From: Prado023 sp963700475
GTDB lineage: Bacteria > Actinomycetota > Actinomycetes > S36-B12 > CAIYMF01
Assembly: GCA_963700475.1 (NCBI GenBank)
Contig: CAVOXR010000007.1
Span: 124,001-188,000, forward strand
Length of the DNA: 64,000 bases
Direction of reading: 5' to 3'
Shown one piece after another: positions 1 through 8,289 of this stretch (positions within the stretch are counted from its first letter, which is position 1; the number at the start of each line of letters is the position of its first letter). The position numbers and the translations under genes were made by a program. The notes under the pieces were generated by a model that did no database searches, was not told the DNA's origin, and was given only the letters and a program-made list of their open reading frames with translations.

Positions 1-66
1 CGAGGACGCACAGGGCACGCATTGACGCACCCTAACCGGGCACTCGGCCAGGCGGAGGGCGGTCGC

Positions 67-459
67 TCAGGAGTCCAGCGCGCTGAGGTCACCGGGAACA
101 TCCACAGCGTGCTCCCGCAGCGCCTGCATCGGGACGATCTGAAGCACCGCGGCGTTGGTCGCGGCCAGCACGACCGGTGCGGCAACGCCCTCGTTGTAGG
201 CCCGCGCCCAGTTCGCCGCGGTGACACACCACCGATCCCCCGGAACCAGGCCGGGGAAGCGGTACTCCGGACGCGGAGTGGACAGGTCATTGCCGATCCT
301 GCGCTGCTGGTCGAGGAACTCGGCAGTGACCACGGCACAGATGGTGTGGCTGCCCAGGTCCTCAGGTCCGGTGCAGCAGCTGCCGTCACGGAAGAACCCG
401 GTCATGGGGTCGGTCCCGCACAGCTCCAGCTCGCCCCCCAGGACGTTTCGCTCAGTCAC
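67..459 (-). CDS. DUF2237 family protein
   Basis: 130-residue protein matching the DUF2237 family, whose biochemical role is unknown. Visible family signatures are an N-terminal cysteine in LELCGTDPMTGFFRDGSCC, the block GPEDLGSHTICAVVT, NDLSTPRPEYRFPGLVPGD and the C-terminal RWCVTAANW. The several conserved cysteines and the compact length are typical. The start is a GTG that lies 6 nt after GATGCT, so the mRNA may be leaderless, but this is weak. It is divergent from the reductase gene at 658. The stop is 66 bp from the window edge. Family identity is secure by motif recognition; function is unknown. Confidence 0.85.
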   Translation of the reverse strand: MTERNVLGGELELCGTDPMTGFFRDGSCCTGPEDLGSHTICAVVTAEFLDQQRRIGNDLSTPRPEYRFPGLVPGDRWCVTAANWARAYNEGVAAPVVLAATNAAVLQIVPMQALREHAVDVPGDLSALDS

Positions 460-657
460 GGACCCAGCATCGCGCCCGGAGGTCCCGAGCGCTCGCCGTG
501 GGCCACCTTCCCGGGTTCACACGGGCGTGGACAGACAGGTGAGAAGCCGTTCGAGCGGCGTCGTGGCCGCACGGGGACGGCTCCCCGGAGGGCATGACCC
601 GTCGGAATCCCGTTGGATGGACGCAGGCCCGATCACCGGGGCCTGGGAGGGTCCGAG

Positions 658-1659
658 ATGAGAGCGATCGTCCAGCACGAGTACGGCAGCCCCGACCTGC
701 TGCGCGTGGAGGAGATCGACCGGCCGACGATCGGCGACAAGGACGTCCTCGTTCGCGTGTTGGCCTCATCGGTGAACCCTGCCGACCTGGCGGTCGTGAC
801 CGGCCTTCCCGCCCTGGTCCGCCCGGCCTCGGGCCTGCGCCGGCCGCGCAAGCAGGTCCCGGGACGGGACCTCGCCGGCGTGGTCGAGGAGGTCGGGTCG
901 GCGGTCACAGGACTGCGGCCCGGTCAGGAGGTGTACGGCGAGGCCGGTCAGTCCTACGCCGAGTTCGCCGTCGTGCGCCCCGCCCAGGTCTCGCCCAAGC
1001 CGGTGAACCTGAGCTTCACCCAGGCGGCGAGCGTGCCCCTGGCCGGGCTCACGGCGTGGCAGGCTCTGGAGAGGTCCCCGATCAGCGCTGGTCAGCGGGT
1101 CCTTGTCACCGGGGCCTCGGGCGGGGTCGGGCACTTCGCAGTGCAGATCGCCAAGGCCAGGGGGGCTGAGGTCACCGCCGTGTGCAGCGGACGCAATGTC
1201 GAGATGGTGACCGGTCTCGGGGCGGACCACGTCATCGACTACCAGCGATCGGACTTCACCACGCTGGGCCCGCAGTACGACATCATCGTCGACGTCGTGG
1301 TCACCCATCGCCTGGCAGACGCCCGCCGAGCCCTGACCCCGCAGGGGATCTACCTGTCCGTCGGAACCTCACCGGGCTCGGGACCGGGGGCGGGAGGGCT
1401 GCTCGGCCCCATGCCCGCGATCGCCGGGGTGGCGCTGAGGTCCCTCACCTCCCGCCCGCAACGTCTGGTCGTCGTGTCTGCCAGGCCGAACCACGGGATC
1501 CTCGACCTCACCGCGATGATCGAGTCGGGAGCCGTCACCCCGTACATCGAGCGCACCTACGCTCTGGCTGAGGTGCCCGACGCCCTGCGCCACCTGGCCA
1601 CCCATCACGCGCGCGGCAAGCTGGCGATCGACGTGGCGTCGACGGGTCCGGGAGCATGA
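658..1659 (+). CDS. NAD(P)-dependent medium-chain alcohol dehydrogenase / quinone reductase
   Basis: 333-residue zinc-independent MDR-superfamily oxidoreductase. An N-terminal GroES-like domain (MRAIVQHEYGSPDLLRVEE, SVNPADLAV) is followed by a Rossmann domain with GASGGVGHFAVQIAKARGA near residues 155-175. The VCSGRN and GADHVIDY blocks are typical of quinone oxidoreductase-like members. No structural or catalytic zinc cysteines are visible. The ATG at 658 is preceded by GGGAGGG at good spacing; an earlier in-frame ATG at 613 adds 15 unconserved residues. It is 7 bp upstream of a paralogue and almost certainly cotranscribed. The substrate is unknown. Confidence 0.85.
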   Translation: MRAIVQHEYGSPDLLRVEEIDRPTIGDKDVLVRVLASSVNPADLAVVTGLPALVRPASGLRRPRKQVPGRDLAGVVEEVGSAVTGLRPGQEVYGEAGQSYAEFAVVRPAQVSPKPVNLSFTQAASVPLAGLTAWQALERSPISAGQRVLVTGASGGVGHFAVQIAKARGAEVTAVCSGRNVEMVTGLGADHVIDYQRSDFTTLGPQYDIIVDVVVTHRLADARRALTPQGIYLSVGTSPGSGPGAGGLLGPMPAIAGVALRSLTSRPQRLVVVSARPNHGILDLTAMIESGAVTPYIERTYALAEVPDALRHLATHHARGKLAIDVASTGPGA

Positions 1660-1666
1660 GACGCCC

Positions 1667-2656
1667 ATGAAGGCCGTGGTGTGCACGAGCTATGGACCGC
1701 CCGAGGTCCTCCACCTCACGCAGGTCGCCAAGCCCACCCCCGGCGACCACGAGGTGCTGATCCGCGTGATCGCGACCACCGTCCACGCAGGCGATGTACG
1801 CATCCGCGCCTTCGACGTGCCGCGGGGCCAGCGGCTCATGGCGCACCTGGTGCTGGGCGTCCGCAGGCCCAAGCACCCGATCCTGGGGATGGAGCTGGCC
1901 GGGATCGTCGAGGCGGTGGGCAGGGACGTGACGCTGTTCGGCGAGGGTGACGAGGTCCTGGCCTTCACCGGCTGGGGCTTCGGCGCGTACGCCGAGTACA
2001 CGCTCCTGCCCGAGAGGCCGAGGAGGTCAGCCGAGAAGGAGGGCATGATCGTCGGCAAGCCGACGACGATGACCTTCGAGGAGGCCGCCGCCGGCCTGGC
2101 CACCGGGGGGATCACGGCGCTGGCCCTGCTCAGCAAGGCCGATGTCCGCTCCGGGCAGGAGGTCCTCGTCCACGGCGCCTCGGGCAGCGTGGGCACCTAT
2201 GCGGTGCAGCTGGCCAAGTACCTCGGGGCCACCGTGACCGGCGTGTGCAGCACGGGAAACCTCGAGATGGTCCGATCACTCGGCGCCGACAAGGTGATCG
2301 ACTACACCCAGCAGGACTTCACTGAGGGTCCGCAGATGTACGACGTCATCGTCGACGCCGTGGGCACGCTGGACCGGTCACGGGCGAGGGCGCGCCTCAC
2401 GCCGACGGGTGTCCACCTGAACGTCCTCAAGGACTCCGGTGCGGCAGGAGGCATACGGCGCGAGGACCTGGTCTTCCTCACGGGCCTCGTGGAACGCAGC
2501 CAGCTCCGAGCGGTGATCGACCGGCGCTACCCACTCGCGCAGATCGTCGAGGCACACCGGTATGTCGGGCTGGGCCACAAGCGGGGCCACGTCGTCATCA
2601 CCGTCGCCGATCCGCCCGAGGACCCTTCACGCGGCGACCCAACCAGCAGCGAGTAG
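1667..2656 (+). CDS. NAD(P)-dependent medium-chain reductase, paralogue of the upstream gene
   Basis: 329-residue MDR oxidoreductase of the same subfamily as its upstream neighbour. It has a GroES-like N-terminus (MKAVVCTSYGPPEVL, TTVHAGDVRIR) and a nucleotide-binding loop HGASGSVGTYAVQLAKYLGA, then VCSTGNLEMVRSLGADKVIDY, nearly the same wording as in the upstream protein. This suggests a local tandem duplication with divergence. GGGAG lies upstream of the ATG. The two genes form a short operon that converges on the gene at 2682. The substrate cannot be told from sequence. Confidence 0.85.
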   Translation: MKAVVCTSYGPPEVLHLTQVAKPTPGDHEVLIRVIATTVHAGDVRIRAFDVPRGQRLMAHLVLGVRRPKHPILGMELAGIVEAVGRDVTLFGEGDEVLAFTGWGFGAYAEYTLLPERPRRSAEKEGMIVGKPTTMTFEEAAAGLATGGITALALLSKADVRSGQEVLVHGASGSVGTYAVQLAKYLGATVTGVCSTGNLEMVRSLGADKVIDYTQQDFTEGPQMYDVIVDAVGTLDRSRARARLTPTGVHLNVLKDSGAAGGIRREDLVFLTGLVERSQLRAVIDRRYPLAQIVEAHRYVGLGHKRGHVVITVADPPEDPSRGDPTSSE

Positions 2657-2681
2657 CACCTTCGCGGCGCCGACTCCGGCC

Positions 2682-3683
2682 TCAGCCACGCTCCCATTCA
2701 GCGCGAGGGATCACGAACAGGTTCTTCCTGGGCTTGCGCTTGTCGCACGCCACGAGGACGTCCATGGTGGGCATCACGACGATTCCCTCCGGCTTGTGCG
2801 CGATCCCGGACACGCGCCACACCATGATCGCCTCGAACGACCCGGCGAAGGGATCGGCGGCAGGGCTCCCGGCCGGTACGACGGCGACGGACCGTCCCTG
2901 ATCGCTGAGCAGGATCAGGTTGCCCGCCGGACCGACCTCGGCATCGCTGAGATCCGGACAGGCCGCGCTCATCTGCTCTGTGGGATGCCACGCGGCAAGA
3001 AGGACCAGGGACACCTCCTCAGCCCCTTGGGTGTCGCCGCCCTCCCACCATCTCTGGCCGGCATCCAGCCACCTGTCGCCACCGAATCCCCCCGCCACGT
3101 CGCCCGAGGGACCGAACTCCAGCAGGGCGCCGGGATCCTTCTCCTTGACGACGAGCAGGTGCCCGTCCTTGAGCAGGACAACGCCCTCGGCGTGGGATCC
3201 GTCGGGATCACTCCACGACCGTCGCAACTCGTCGGACCCGACATCGTCGGGGATGTCGAGCGTGATGTGGGCCAGCACCCGTCGCTGCCGGGCATCGATG
3301 TACTCGGCGCGGCACGGGGACTCCTGCACCAACAGGATGCCCAGGGTGCCATCCACCGCGATGGCCTCCAACTGGGGATCGGTCCTGGGGATCCGCGTTC
3401 CCCTTGCCTCGCGCAGGCTCAGGGTCTGCCAGTCGAGATCGTCGACCCCCTTGCCCACAGTTGCCCACGCGATGGTGGCCGCCCGGTCACCGATGGCGGC
3501 AACGGTCACCTCCCCATCTCGGTTCCGGCCGATGGCCAGCCCTGAGACCTCGGCCAGGGGGATGGCTCCCACGTGCCGTGCCTCGACGTCAACGATGCGC
3601 ACGTCCCCATCGTGTCGGACCCGGACGGGCCATGGGTCGCCATCGGCCGTGGCTGGGCTGCCCCCTGCCGCCGGACGCGTCAT
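2682..3683 (-). CDS. Uncharacterised protein, possibly an esterase-like/SdiA-regulated-type beta-propeller
   Basis: 333 residues with no signal peptide or membrane segment. The sequence reads as repeated beta blades: IPLAEVSGLAIGRNRDG, DPQLEAIAVDG, GSHAEGVVLLKDGHLLVVKE, AGNLILLSDQGRSVAVV and HKPEGIVVMPTMDVLVACD. LEAIAVDG and AEGVVLL followed by LLVVKE resemble propellers of the esterase-like-activity-of-phytase or SdiA-regulated groups, but I have not confirmed the family. The gene overlaps the start of the downstream ACT-domain gene region by 4 bp (3680-3683), so the two are probably cotranscribed. The catalytic role is unknown. Confidence 0.7.
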   Translation of the reverse strand: MTRPAAGGSPATADGDPWPVRVRHDGDVRIVDVEARHVGAIPLAEVSGLAIGRNRDGEVTVAAIGDRAATIAWATVGKGVDDLDWQTLSLREARGTRIPRTDPQLEAIAVDGTLGILLVQESPCRAEYIDARQRRVLAHITLDIPDDVGSDELRRSWSDPDGSHAEGVVLLKDGHLLVVKEKDPGALLEFGPSGDVAGGFGGDRWLDAGQRWWEGGDTQGAEEVSLVLLAAWHPTEQMSAACPDLSDAEVGPAGNLILLSDQGRSVAVVPAGSPAADPFAGSFEAIMVWRVSGIAHKPEGIVVMPTMDVLVACDKRKPRKNLFVIPRAEWERG

Positions 3684-4204
3684 TCAGCGGACAGTGAGAT
3701 GTCCACCATCAGCTCGTTGGCCAGCTCCTCGAGCACTGCCTGCAGGTCAGCGATCGGCACCGTGGGCGGTGCCAGGAGGGTCGCGGTCGCCTCGAACAGC
3801 ATCCCGCCGACCATCGGCGCCTCGCGCGTGGCGGTGTACAGCTCCTCGATGCTGACCCCACGCGTTGCCAGGGCCTGGGAGATGTCGTGCACGATCCCGG
3901 GCCGATCGGCACCGACCAGCTCGAGGCTCAGACGGGTCAGGTCCATGCTGACGGGGACCTCGTCGGGGGCGCGCTCGACGGTGACGTCGAGCAGCCCCTC
4001 GGTCCCGAGCGGCCCGAGGGCGTCGATGAGGTCCTCGGCGCGGTCGTCGGGCACGGCCACGAGGACGATTCCGGCGAACTTCCCAGCCAGGCGCGCCATC
4101 TGGCTGCGCTCCCAGCTTCCGCCGTGGTCGGCGATGACGCCGGAGAGGGCAGAGACCAGACCAGATCGGTCGTCACCGATCACCGTGAGCACGAGCGACG
4201 CCAT
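3680..4204 (-). CDS. ACT-domain protein, glycine-cleavage regulator (GcvR)-like
   Basis: 174 residues composed of two ACT domains. The first is MASLVLTVIGDDRSGLVSALSGVIADHGGSW (about 1-80); the second starts LELVGADRPGIVHDISQALATRGVSIEELY (about 92-170). The GADRPGIV and GDDRSGLV loops are the usual ligand-binding turns. This two-ACT layout is that of GcvR-type proteins, which in enterobacteria modulate GcvA; actinobacterial copies are mostly uncharacterised small-molecule sensors. The start is the ATG at 4204. It is upstream of, and overlaps by 4 bp with, the propeller-like gene. No glycine-cleavage genes are in the window, so the regulatory target is open. Confidence 0.8.
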   Translation of the reverse strand: MASLVLTVIGDDRSGLVSALSGVIADHGGSWERSQMARLAGKFAGIVLVAVPDDRAEDLIDALGPLGTEGLLDVTVERAPDEVPVSMDLTRLSLELVGADRPGIVHDISQALATRGVSIEELYTATREAPMVGGMLFEATATLLAPPTVPIADLQAVLEELANELMVDISLSAE

Positions 4205-4296
4205 GCAGGCAGGCTACCGTCGAGCAGCCGTCGCCGTCCTGCCCCTGCACATCCGGTTGGTCGGTGCCTGGGCTCCACGGGAGATGTCGCCATCGG

Positions 4297-4302
4297 TACG
4301 AT
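4297..4302 (+). promoter_or_regulatory. Leaderless -10 element for DUF2200 gene
   Basis: TACGAT, then 7 nt to the GTG at 4310. It fits the TANNNT plus 6-7 nt pattern that recurs in this window, implying transcription from the start codon itself. No Shine-Dalgarno sequence precedes the GTG. Confidence 0.55.
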
Positions 4303-4309
4303 CCCGGAT

Positions 4310-4651
4310 GTGCACCGGATCTTCGGCACCAGCGTCGCCTCGGTCTATCCCCTGTACCTCGCGAAGGTCGAGCGGAAGGGGCGGACGAAGGCCGAGTTGG
4401 ATCAGGTGATCGAGTGGCTGACCGGATTCGACGAGTCAGCCCTGAGCAACCACCTCGCGGCGGGCACGACCTTCCAGGACTTCTTCGCCGACGCGCGGTT
4501 GAACCCGAATGCCTCGTTGATCACGGGGGTGGTCTGCGGGGTGCGCGTCGAGGACATCGACGATCCCCTCATGCAGGAGATCCGCTACCTGGACAAGCTG
4601 GTCGACGAGCTCGCGAAGGGCAGGAAGCTGGACAGGATCCTGCGCTCCTGA
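4310..4651 (+). CDS. DUF2200 family protein
   Basis: 113-residue cytosolic protein of the DUF2200 family, function unknown. Family blocks visible are FGTSVASVYPLYLAKVERK, RTKAELDQVIEWLTGFDE, NPNASLITGVVCGVRVE and DPLMQEIRYLDKLVDELAK. The GTG start is chosen because the family begins with xHRIF/Y directly after the initiator and because TACGAT lies 7 nt upstream (leaderless). An open frame extends far upstream but its composition is antisense to the ACT gene. It is a single-gene unit facing the YkvA-like gene. Confidence 0.85.
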   Translation: MHRIFGTSVASVYPLYLAKVERKGRTKAELDQVIEWLTGFDESALSNHLAAGTTFQDFFADARLNPNASLITGVVCGVRVEDIDDPLMQEIRYLDKLVDELAKGRKLDRILRS

Positions 4652-4714
4652 GCGTCCGCGACTCGACGAACTGCCTCCGCCGGCCGGGCCCTGCCGTCAG
4701 GACGGGCTCAGCCG

Positions 4715-5146
4715 TCAGGACGTGACGACCTCACCCACGACGATGCGGTCCGCGTCAGGTCGTGTGGGTGCCTGGTCGCCAGCCCCTCCCAGGTCAGCCG
4801 TCCATCCAGTGGACCTGCTGGGGTCGGACACCTCGCCGCCCCACGTCCGGTAGGCAGTCGTGGCACCCATGAGCGTGGCGATCAGCCAGGCCGCGACGGC
4901 AGCGTCGTCCATCAGGCCGGGGATCGTGAGCAGGGCCTCGGGGACCAGGTCGATCGGCGCGACGATGTAGACGAGTGCGACGCCGATCATCGCCAGACGG
5001 CCCCGACCGAGTCCGTCGTATCGGCCGCTGACGGTGTCCCGGACCAGGCCGGGCAGGGAGGCAACGCGCTGGCCGAAGCTCAGCGGGCCCTCGGACATGG
5101 CGGCCGTTGCCGCCACTGTGTATGCAGCCTTGCGACGACGTGACAC
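4715..5146 (-). CDS. YkvA/DUF1232-type membrane protein
   Basis: About 143 residues. The DUF1232 signature is a single hydrophobic segment, RLAMIGVALVYIVAPIDLVPE, followed by LLTIPGLMDDAAVAAWLIATL; the xYxxxPxDLxPE element is diagnostic. The family is of unknown function, usually one or two membrane helices. I start at the GTG at 5146 because GAGGAG lies about 5 nt upstream. An ATG at 5206 is in frame and would add 20 residues, and the open frame continues upstream without family support. It is downstream of the DinB-like gene on the same strand. Confidence 0.8.
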   Translation of the reverse strand: MSRRRKAAYTVAATAAMSEGPLSFGQRVASLPGLVRDTVSGRYDGLGRGRLAMIGVALVYIVAPIDLVPEALLTIPGLMDDAAVAAWLIATLMGATTAYRTWGGEVSDPSRSTGWTADLGGAGDQAPTRPDADRIVVGEVVTS

Positions 5147-5288
5147 GGGCTCCTCCTCGAGCGGGTACCTTCCCTCGGGTACAACGCCCGGGGGTACTGG
5201 ATTCATACCCCGGCGATCGTCAGTCCAATCCTCGTCCCGTGGGCGGTGGGGCCAGCCGCACGGTGACGTCAGGGCGTGACCGATGCCG

Positions 5289-5897
5289 TCACGTTCCGGT
5301 GTTGTGCCAGCGCCATGACGTCGCCATGAGACCGTCGTCGTCCGGGATGCGCCCCGTCGCCACGAGCAGTCCGTGCCAGGAGCTGTGCGGCCGCCTCGCC
5401 GGGCGGAACAGGTGCTCGAGGACTCGCGCCGCCAGCCGCTCTGGAGCCGTCCACGAGACACCGAGGCCCAGGGACAGGTCGTGCGTGTGGACCAGCGCCT
5501 CGACAGCACCCATCGCGCAGAAGTCGGCAGGTCCCGCCATTCCGTAGGGATGCCAACTCAGGACGCCCGCAGGCGTCGTTCTCCCCACGGAAGCAAGGAG
5601 GCCACCTGTCGCCCGCACGACCTCGGCGAGCTCCTCGGAATCTGGGTCCCCGTCGAGGACCACGTCGAAGGGGACGTACCCACGCAGCCGTGGAGCCGTC
5701 AGCTGACCGGCATACCCGACGAAGTCAGAGGCGAGATGCAGCACGGTCCCACGGCAGTCCCACTCGAGACGCCCCGCCTTCGCCGTCCAGTCCCCACCCG
5801 ACCCGGCCAGGATGACGCCGATGCATTCGGCCACCGCCGCATCCACGATCTCCGGCCAGGCCAACTCGGTCTCATCGGCCTCACCCAGGTCCGCCAC
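5289..5897 (-). CDS. DinB/mycothiol-dependent maleylpyruvate isomerase-like protein
   Basis: 202 residues of the DinB/MDMPI four-helix-bundle superfamily. Metal-ligand candidates are the His in TVLHLASDFVGYAGQL (helix 2) and the HxH in EALVHTHDLSLGLG (helix 3), which matches the superfamily His triad. Family members are thiol-cofactor-dependent (mycothiol in actinomycetes) transferases or isomerases, mostly of unknown substrate. The start is a GTG at 5897 beginning MADLGEADETELAWPEI. It is a stand-alone gene between dnaB and the YkvA-like gene, all on the minus strand. Family call is good, reaction unknown. Confidence 0.7.
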   Translation of the reverse strand: MADLGEADETELAWPEIVDAAVAECIGVILAGSGGDWTAKAGRLEWDCRGTVLHLASDFVGYAGQLTAPRLRGYVPFDVVLDGDPDSEELAEVVRATGGLLASVGRTTPAGVLSWHPYGMAGPADFCAMGAVEALVHTHDLSLGLGVSWTAPERLAARVLEHLFRPARRPHSSWHGLLVATGRIPDDDGLMATSWRWHNTGT

Positions 5898-6004
5898 GGG
5901 TCCACTGTGCCACGACCGTCCGACCTGCCGATCGGCGATCGCCCCGCCGGTTGGGTCCCCCGATCCGTCGTGGAGCGCCGCGCGGCCGGCTCCTGACAGG
6001 GCAC

Positions 6005-7369
6005 CTACATCGCGGCCATGTCGACGAACCGGGAGTAGTGACCCTGGAAGGCCACGGTGATCGTCGCCGTGGGGCCGTTGCGGTGCTTGGCGACGATGAA
6101 GTCGGCCTCACCGGCGCGGGGGGACTCCTTCTCGTAGGCGTCCTCCCGGTTGAGCAGGATCACCACGTCGGCGTCCTGCTCCAGGGAGCCGGACTCGCGC
6201 AGGTCGCTCATCATCGGCTTCTTGTCCTGGCGCTGCTCCGGTCCACGGTTCAGCTGTGCGATCGCGATCACCGGGACCTCGAGCTCCTTGGCCAGCAGCT
6301 TCAGCGCCCGGGAGAACTCCGCAACCTCCTGCTGGCGGGACTCCACCTTCTTCCCCGAGCTCATCAGCTGCAGGTAGTCCACGATCACCAGACGCAGGTC
6401 GTGCTTCTGCTTCAGGCGCCGGCACTTGGCCCGGATCTCCATCATCGACATGTTCGGCGAGTCGTCGATGAACATCGGCGCCTCGACGATCGCGCCGGAC
6501 TTGCGGGCCAGCTTCTGCCAGTCCGCATCCGACATCGTCCCGGAGCGCATGTGCGCCAGCGGGACCTGCGCCTCGGCGCTCATCAGGCGCATCACGATCT
6601 CGTTGCGCGCCATCTCCAGGGAGAAGATCACACTCGTGAGGCCGTTCTTGATGCTCGCCGACCGGGCCAGGTCCAGGCCCAGGGTCGACTTACCGATCGC
6701 CGGACGCGCCGCGATGATGATCAGCTGTCCACCGTGCAGCCCATTGGTCAGCGCATCCAGGTCGGCGAACCCGGTGGGCACCCCGACCATCTGCCCGCCA
6801 TGGGAGGCGATCGCCTCGATCTCGTTCAGGGTGCCGTCGAAGATGTCGCGCAGCGGGGAGTAGTCCTCGCTCGTGCGCCCGCTGGTCAGGTCGTAGACCT
6901 CGGCCTGGGCCCGATCCACGAGGTCGTGCACGTCACCCTCGGCGGCGTACCCCATCTGCACGATGCGCGTCCCGGCAGTGACCATCCGGCGCAGCACCGC
7001 CCGCTCCGAGACGATCTCGGCGTAGTACGAGGCGTTCGCCGCCGTCGGCACCATCGACACCAGGGTGTGCAGGTACGAGGCCCCCCCGATCCGGGCGATC
7101 TCCCCGGACTTGGTCAGCTCACCAGCCACCATGACCGCGTCCGCCGGCTCACCGGCCGCGTACAGGTCCAGGATCGCCGAGTACACCGTCGCGTGCGCCG
7201 GGCGGTAGAAGTCCTCCACCTTCAACGACTCCACGACGTCAGCGATGGCGTCCTTGCTCAGCAGCATCGCCCCGAGCACCGCTGCCTCTGCCGCCATATC
7301 CGCAGGCGGCGTCCGATCGAACGGCGCCCCTCCATCAGAGACCGACAACTCAAGCTCAGCGACGCTCAT
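6005..7369 (-). CDS. dnaB: Replicative DNA helicase DnaB
   Basis: 454-residue hexameric replicative helicase. The N-terminal DnaB domain (PADMAAEAAVLGAMLLSKDA) is followed by the RecA-like motor with Walker A ARPAIGKSTLGLD, Walker B LRLVIVDYLQLM, and the motifs SLEMARNEIVMRL and AQLNRGPEQR-DKKPMMSDLRESG. The Walker A here reads RPAIGKST, with Ile where Gly or Ser is commoner. No intein is present. Start at the ATG at 7369 is supported by GGAGGGG upstream; the frame extends further but through the intergenic region. Three consensus DnaA boxes lie within 180 bp upstream. Confidence 0.95.
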   Translation of the reverse strand: MSVAELELSVSDGGAPFDRTPPADMAAEAAVLGAMLLSKDAIADVVESLKVEDFYRPAHATVYSAILDLYAAGEPADAVMVAGELTKSGEIARIGGASYLHTLVSMVPTAANASYYAEIVSERAVLRRMVTAGTRIVQMGYAAEGDVHDLVDRAQAEVYDLTSGRTSEDYSPLRDIFDGTLNEIEAIASHGGQMVGVPTGFADLDALTNGLHGGQLIIIAARPAIGKSTLGLDLARSASIKNGLTSVIFSLEMARNEIVMRLMSAEAQVPLAHMRSGTMSDADWQKLARKSGAIVEAPMFIDDSPNMSMMEIRAKCRRLKQKHDLRLVIVDYLQLMSSGKKVESRQQEVAEFSRALKLLAKELEVPVIAIAQLNRGPEQRQDKKPMMSDLRESGSLEQDADVVILLNREDAYEKESPRAGEADFIVAKHRNGPTATITVAFQGHYSRFVDMAAM

Positions 7370-7446
7370 CCCACCCCTCCTGGCCATCGGTCTACACGTG
7401 GGGTCCGACATCGCGGGATGATGCTCCGCAACAGGTGCCCCGGGTG

Positions 7447-7452
7447 AACCTA
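7447..7452 (-). promoter_or_regulatory. Possible dnaB -10 element
   Basis: On the minus strand the sequence reads TAGGTT about 80 nt upstream of the dnaB start codon, with only a weak -35 candidate (TTTCCC). The DnaA boxes at 7484-7548 would lie just upstream of this promoter. Confidence 0.35.
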
Positions 7453-7483
7453 GGCCCTCCCCACCACCCGGGAAAGCCCCCCC

Positions 7484-7548
7484 TGTGGATAACGGTGTGG
7501 ACAAGGTGTGTGACACGCGGCACACACGCCGGTCCCAGGTGTGGACAA
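7484..7548. promoter_or_regulatory. Cluster of three consensus DnaA boxes upstream of dnaB
   Basis: The 331-bp gap between dnaB and the phosphatase gene holds TGTGGATAA (7484-7492), TGTGGACAA (7496-7504) and TGTGGACAA (7540-7548), all exact 9-mers in the same orientation. The first two are 3 bp apart. A fourth, TTGTCCACA, lies at 7731-7739 inside the start of the phosphatase gene. Beyond these and the promoter candidate I see no other gene in the gap. Confidence 0.75.
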
Positions 7549-7700
7549 CCTGGGTACGGAGAACGCTCCCCCATTCATAAACTGCCTCTGACCTGCGCCG
7601 ATGCGTTCCCCACCCTGTGCGCTGAAGAAACTTGGGATGTTTCTTCCCGGTTACCCCGACGGTCGCGGGGCGCAGGCGTTGACAGTCCCTTTACACCACA

Positions 7701-8234
7701 ATGGGGGTCGTGAGCATGCCGGGACCGCAGTTGTCCACAGCCGATCCGATCCGAGTCACCATGGTGTGCACGGGCAACATCTGCCGGTCCCCGATGGCCG
7801 AGGCGATCCTCCGCGACACCCTGAGGGGCAGCGACCTGGAAGGTCGCGTGGTGGTGGACTCCGCGGGGACCCACAACTACCACGTCGGCGACGACGCCGA
7901 CGGCCGCGCGCGGCAGATACTGGCCGAGAGCGGCTACACGATCAGCCACCGAGCGCGTCGATTCGATCCTGCGTGGTTCGATGACCGCGACCTGATCCTG
8001 GCGATGGATGCCGGACACCTACGGGAACTGCGCTCCCTGGCCGCGCGGCGTGGCACCCCCCAGACGACCATCGTCGCCTTCAGGGACTTCGACCCCGAGG
8101 GCCCGGGGGACGTCCCCGACCCCTACTACGAGACGTTGGACGCCTACCGGCTGGTGCGCACCATGGTGGAGCGCTCGATGCCCGCGCTGATGGCGCACCT
8201 GCGTGCGATGGATGCCGAACGTGAGGGCAGTTGA
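7701..8234 (+). CDS. Low-molecular-weight protein-tyrosine phosphatase
   Basis: Up to 177 residues. The catalytic P-loop is VCTGNICRSPMAE (C-x5-R) and the C-terminal general-acid Asp loop is DPYYET, both intact, so it should be active on phosphotyrosine or related phosphate esters. VVVDSAGTHNYHVG and GYTISHRARRF are family blocks. The start is uncertain: ATG 7701, GTG 7710 and ATG 7716 are all in frame and none has a convincing ribosome-binding site. CACAAT lies 7 nt before GTG 7710. Its N-terminal codons carry an exact DnaA box. It is divergent from dnaB and converges on the L,D-transpeptidase gene. Confidence 0.9.
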   Translation: MGVVSMPGPQLSTADPIRVTMVCTGNICRSPMAEAILRDTLRGSDLEGRVVVDSAGTHNYHVGDDADGRARQILAESGYTISHRARRFDPAWFDDRDLILAMDAGHLRELRSLAARRGTPQTTIVAFRDFDPEGPGDVPDPYYETLDAYRLVRTMVERSMPALMAHLRAMDAEREGS

Positions 8235-8289
8235 GCCGATCGAGCCGACGCCGGCACCGGCGGCCCCGAGTATCACCCGAGCCAGCCCG

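Noticed and set aside
4652..4714. Short direct repeat GCCGTCAGGACG in the DUF2200-YkvA gap
   Set aside because: Only two copies in convergent intergenic DNA; no dyad or gene association to support a function.
5951..7447. 498-codon open frame opposite dnaB
   Set aside because: Arg/His/Gly-rich antisense composition of GC-rich DNA; dnaB is certain on the other strand.
7679..7684. TTGACA as a -35 box for the phosphatase gene
   Set aside because: No -10 at a workable spacing (16-18 nt); the only AT-rich hexamer is too close.
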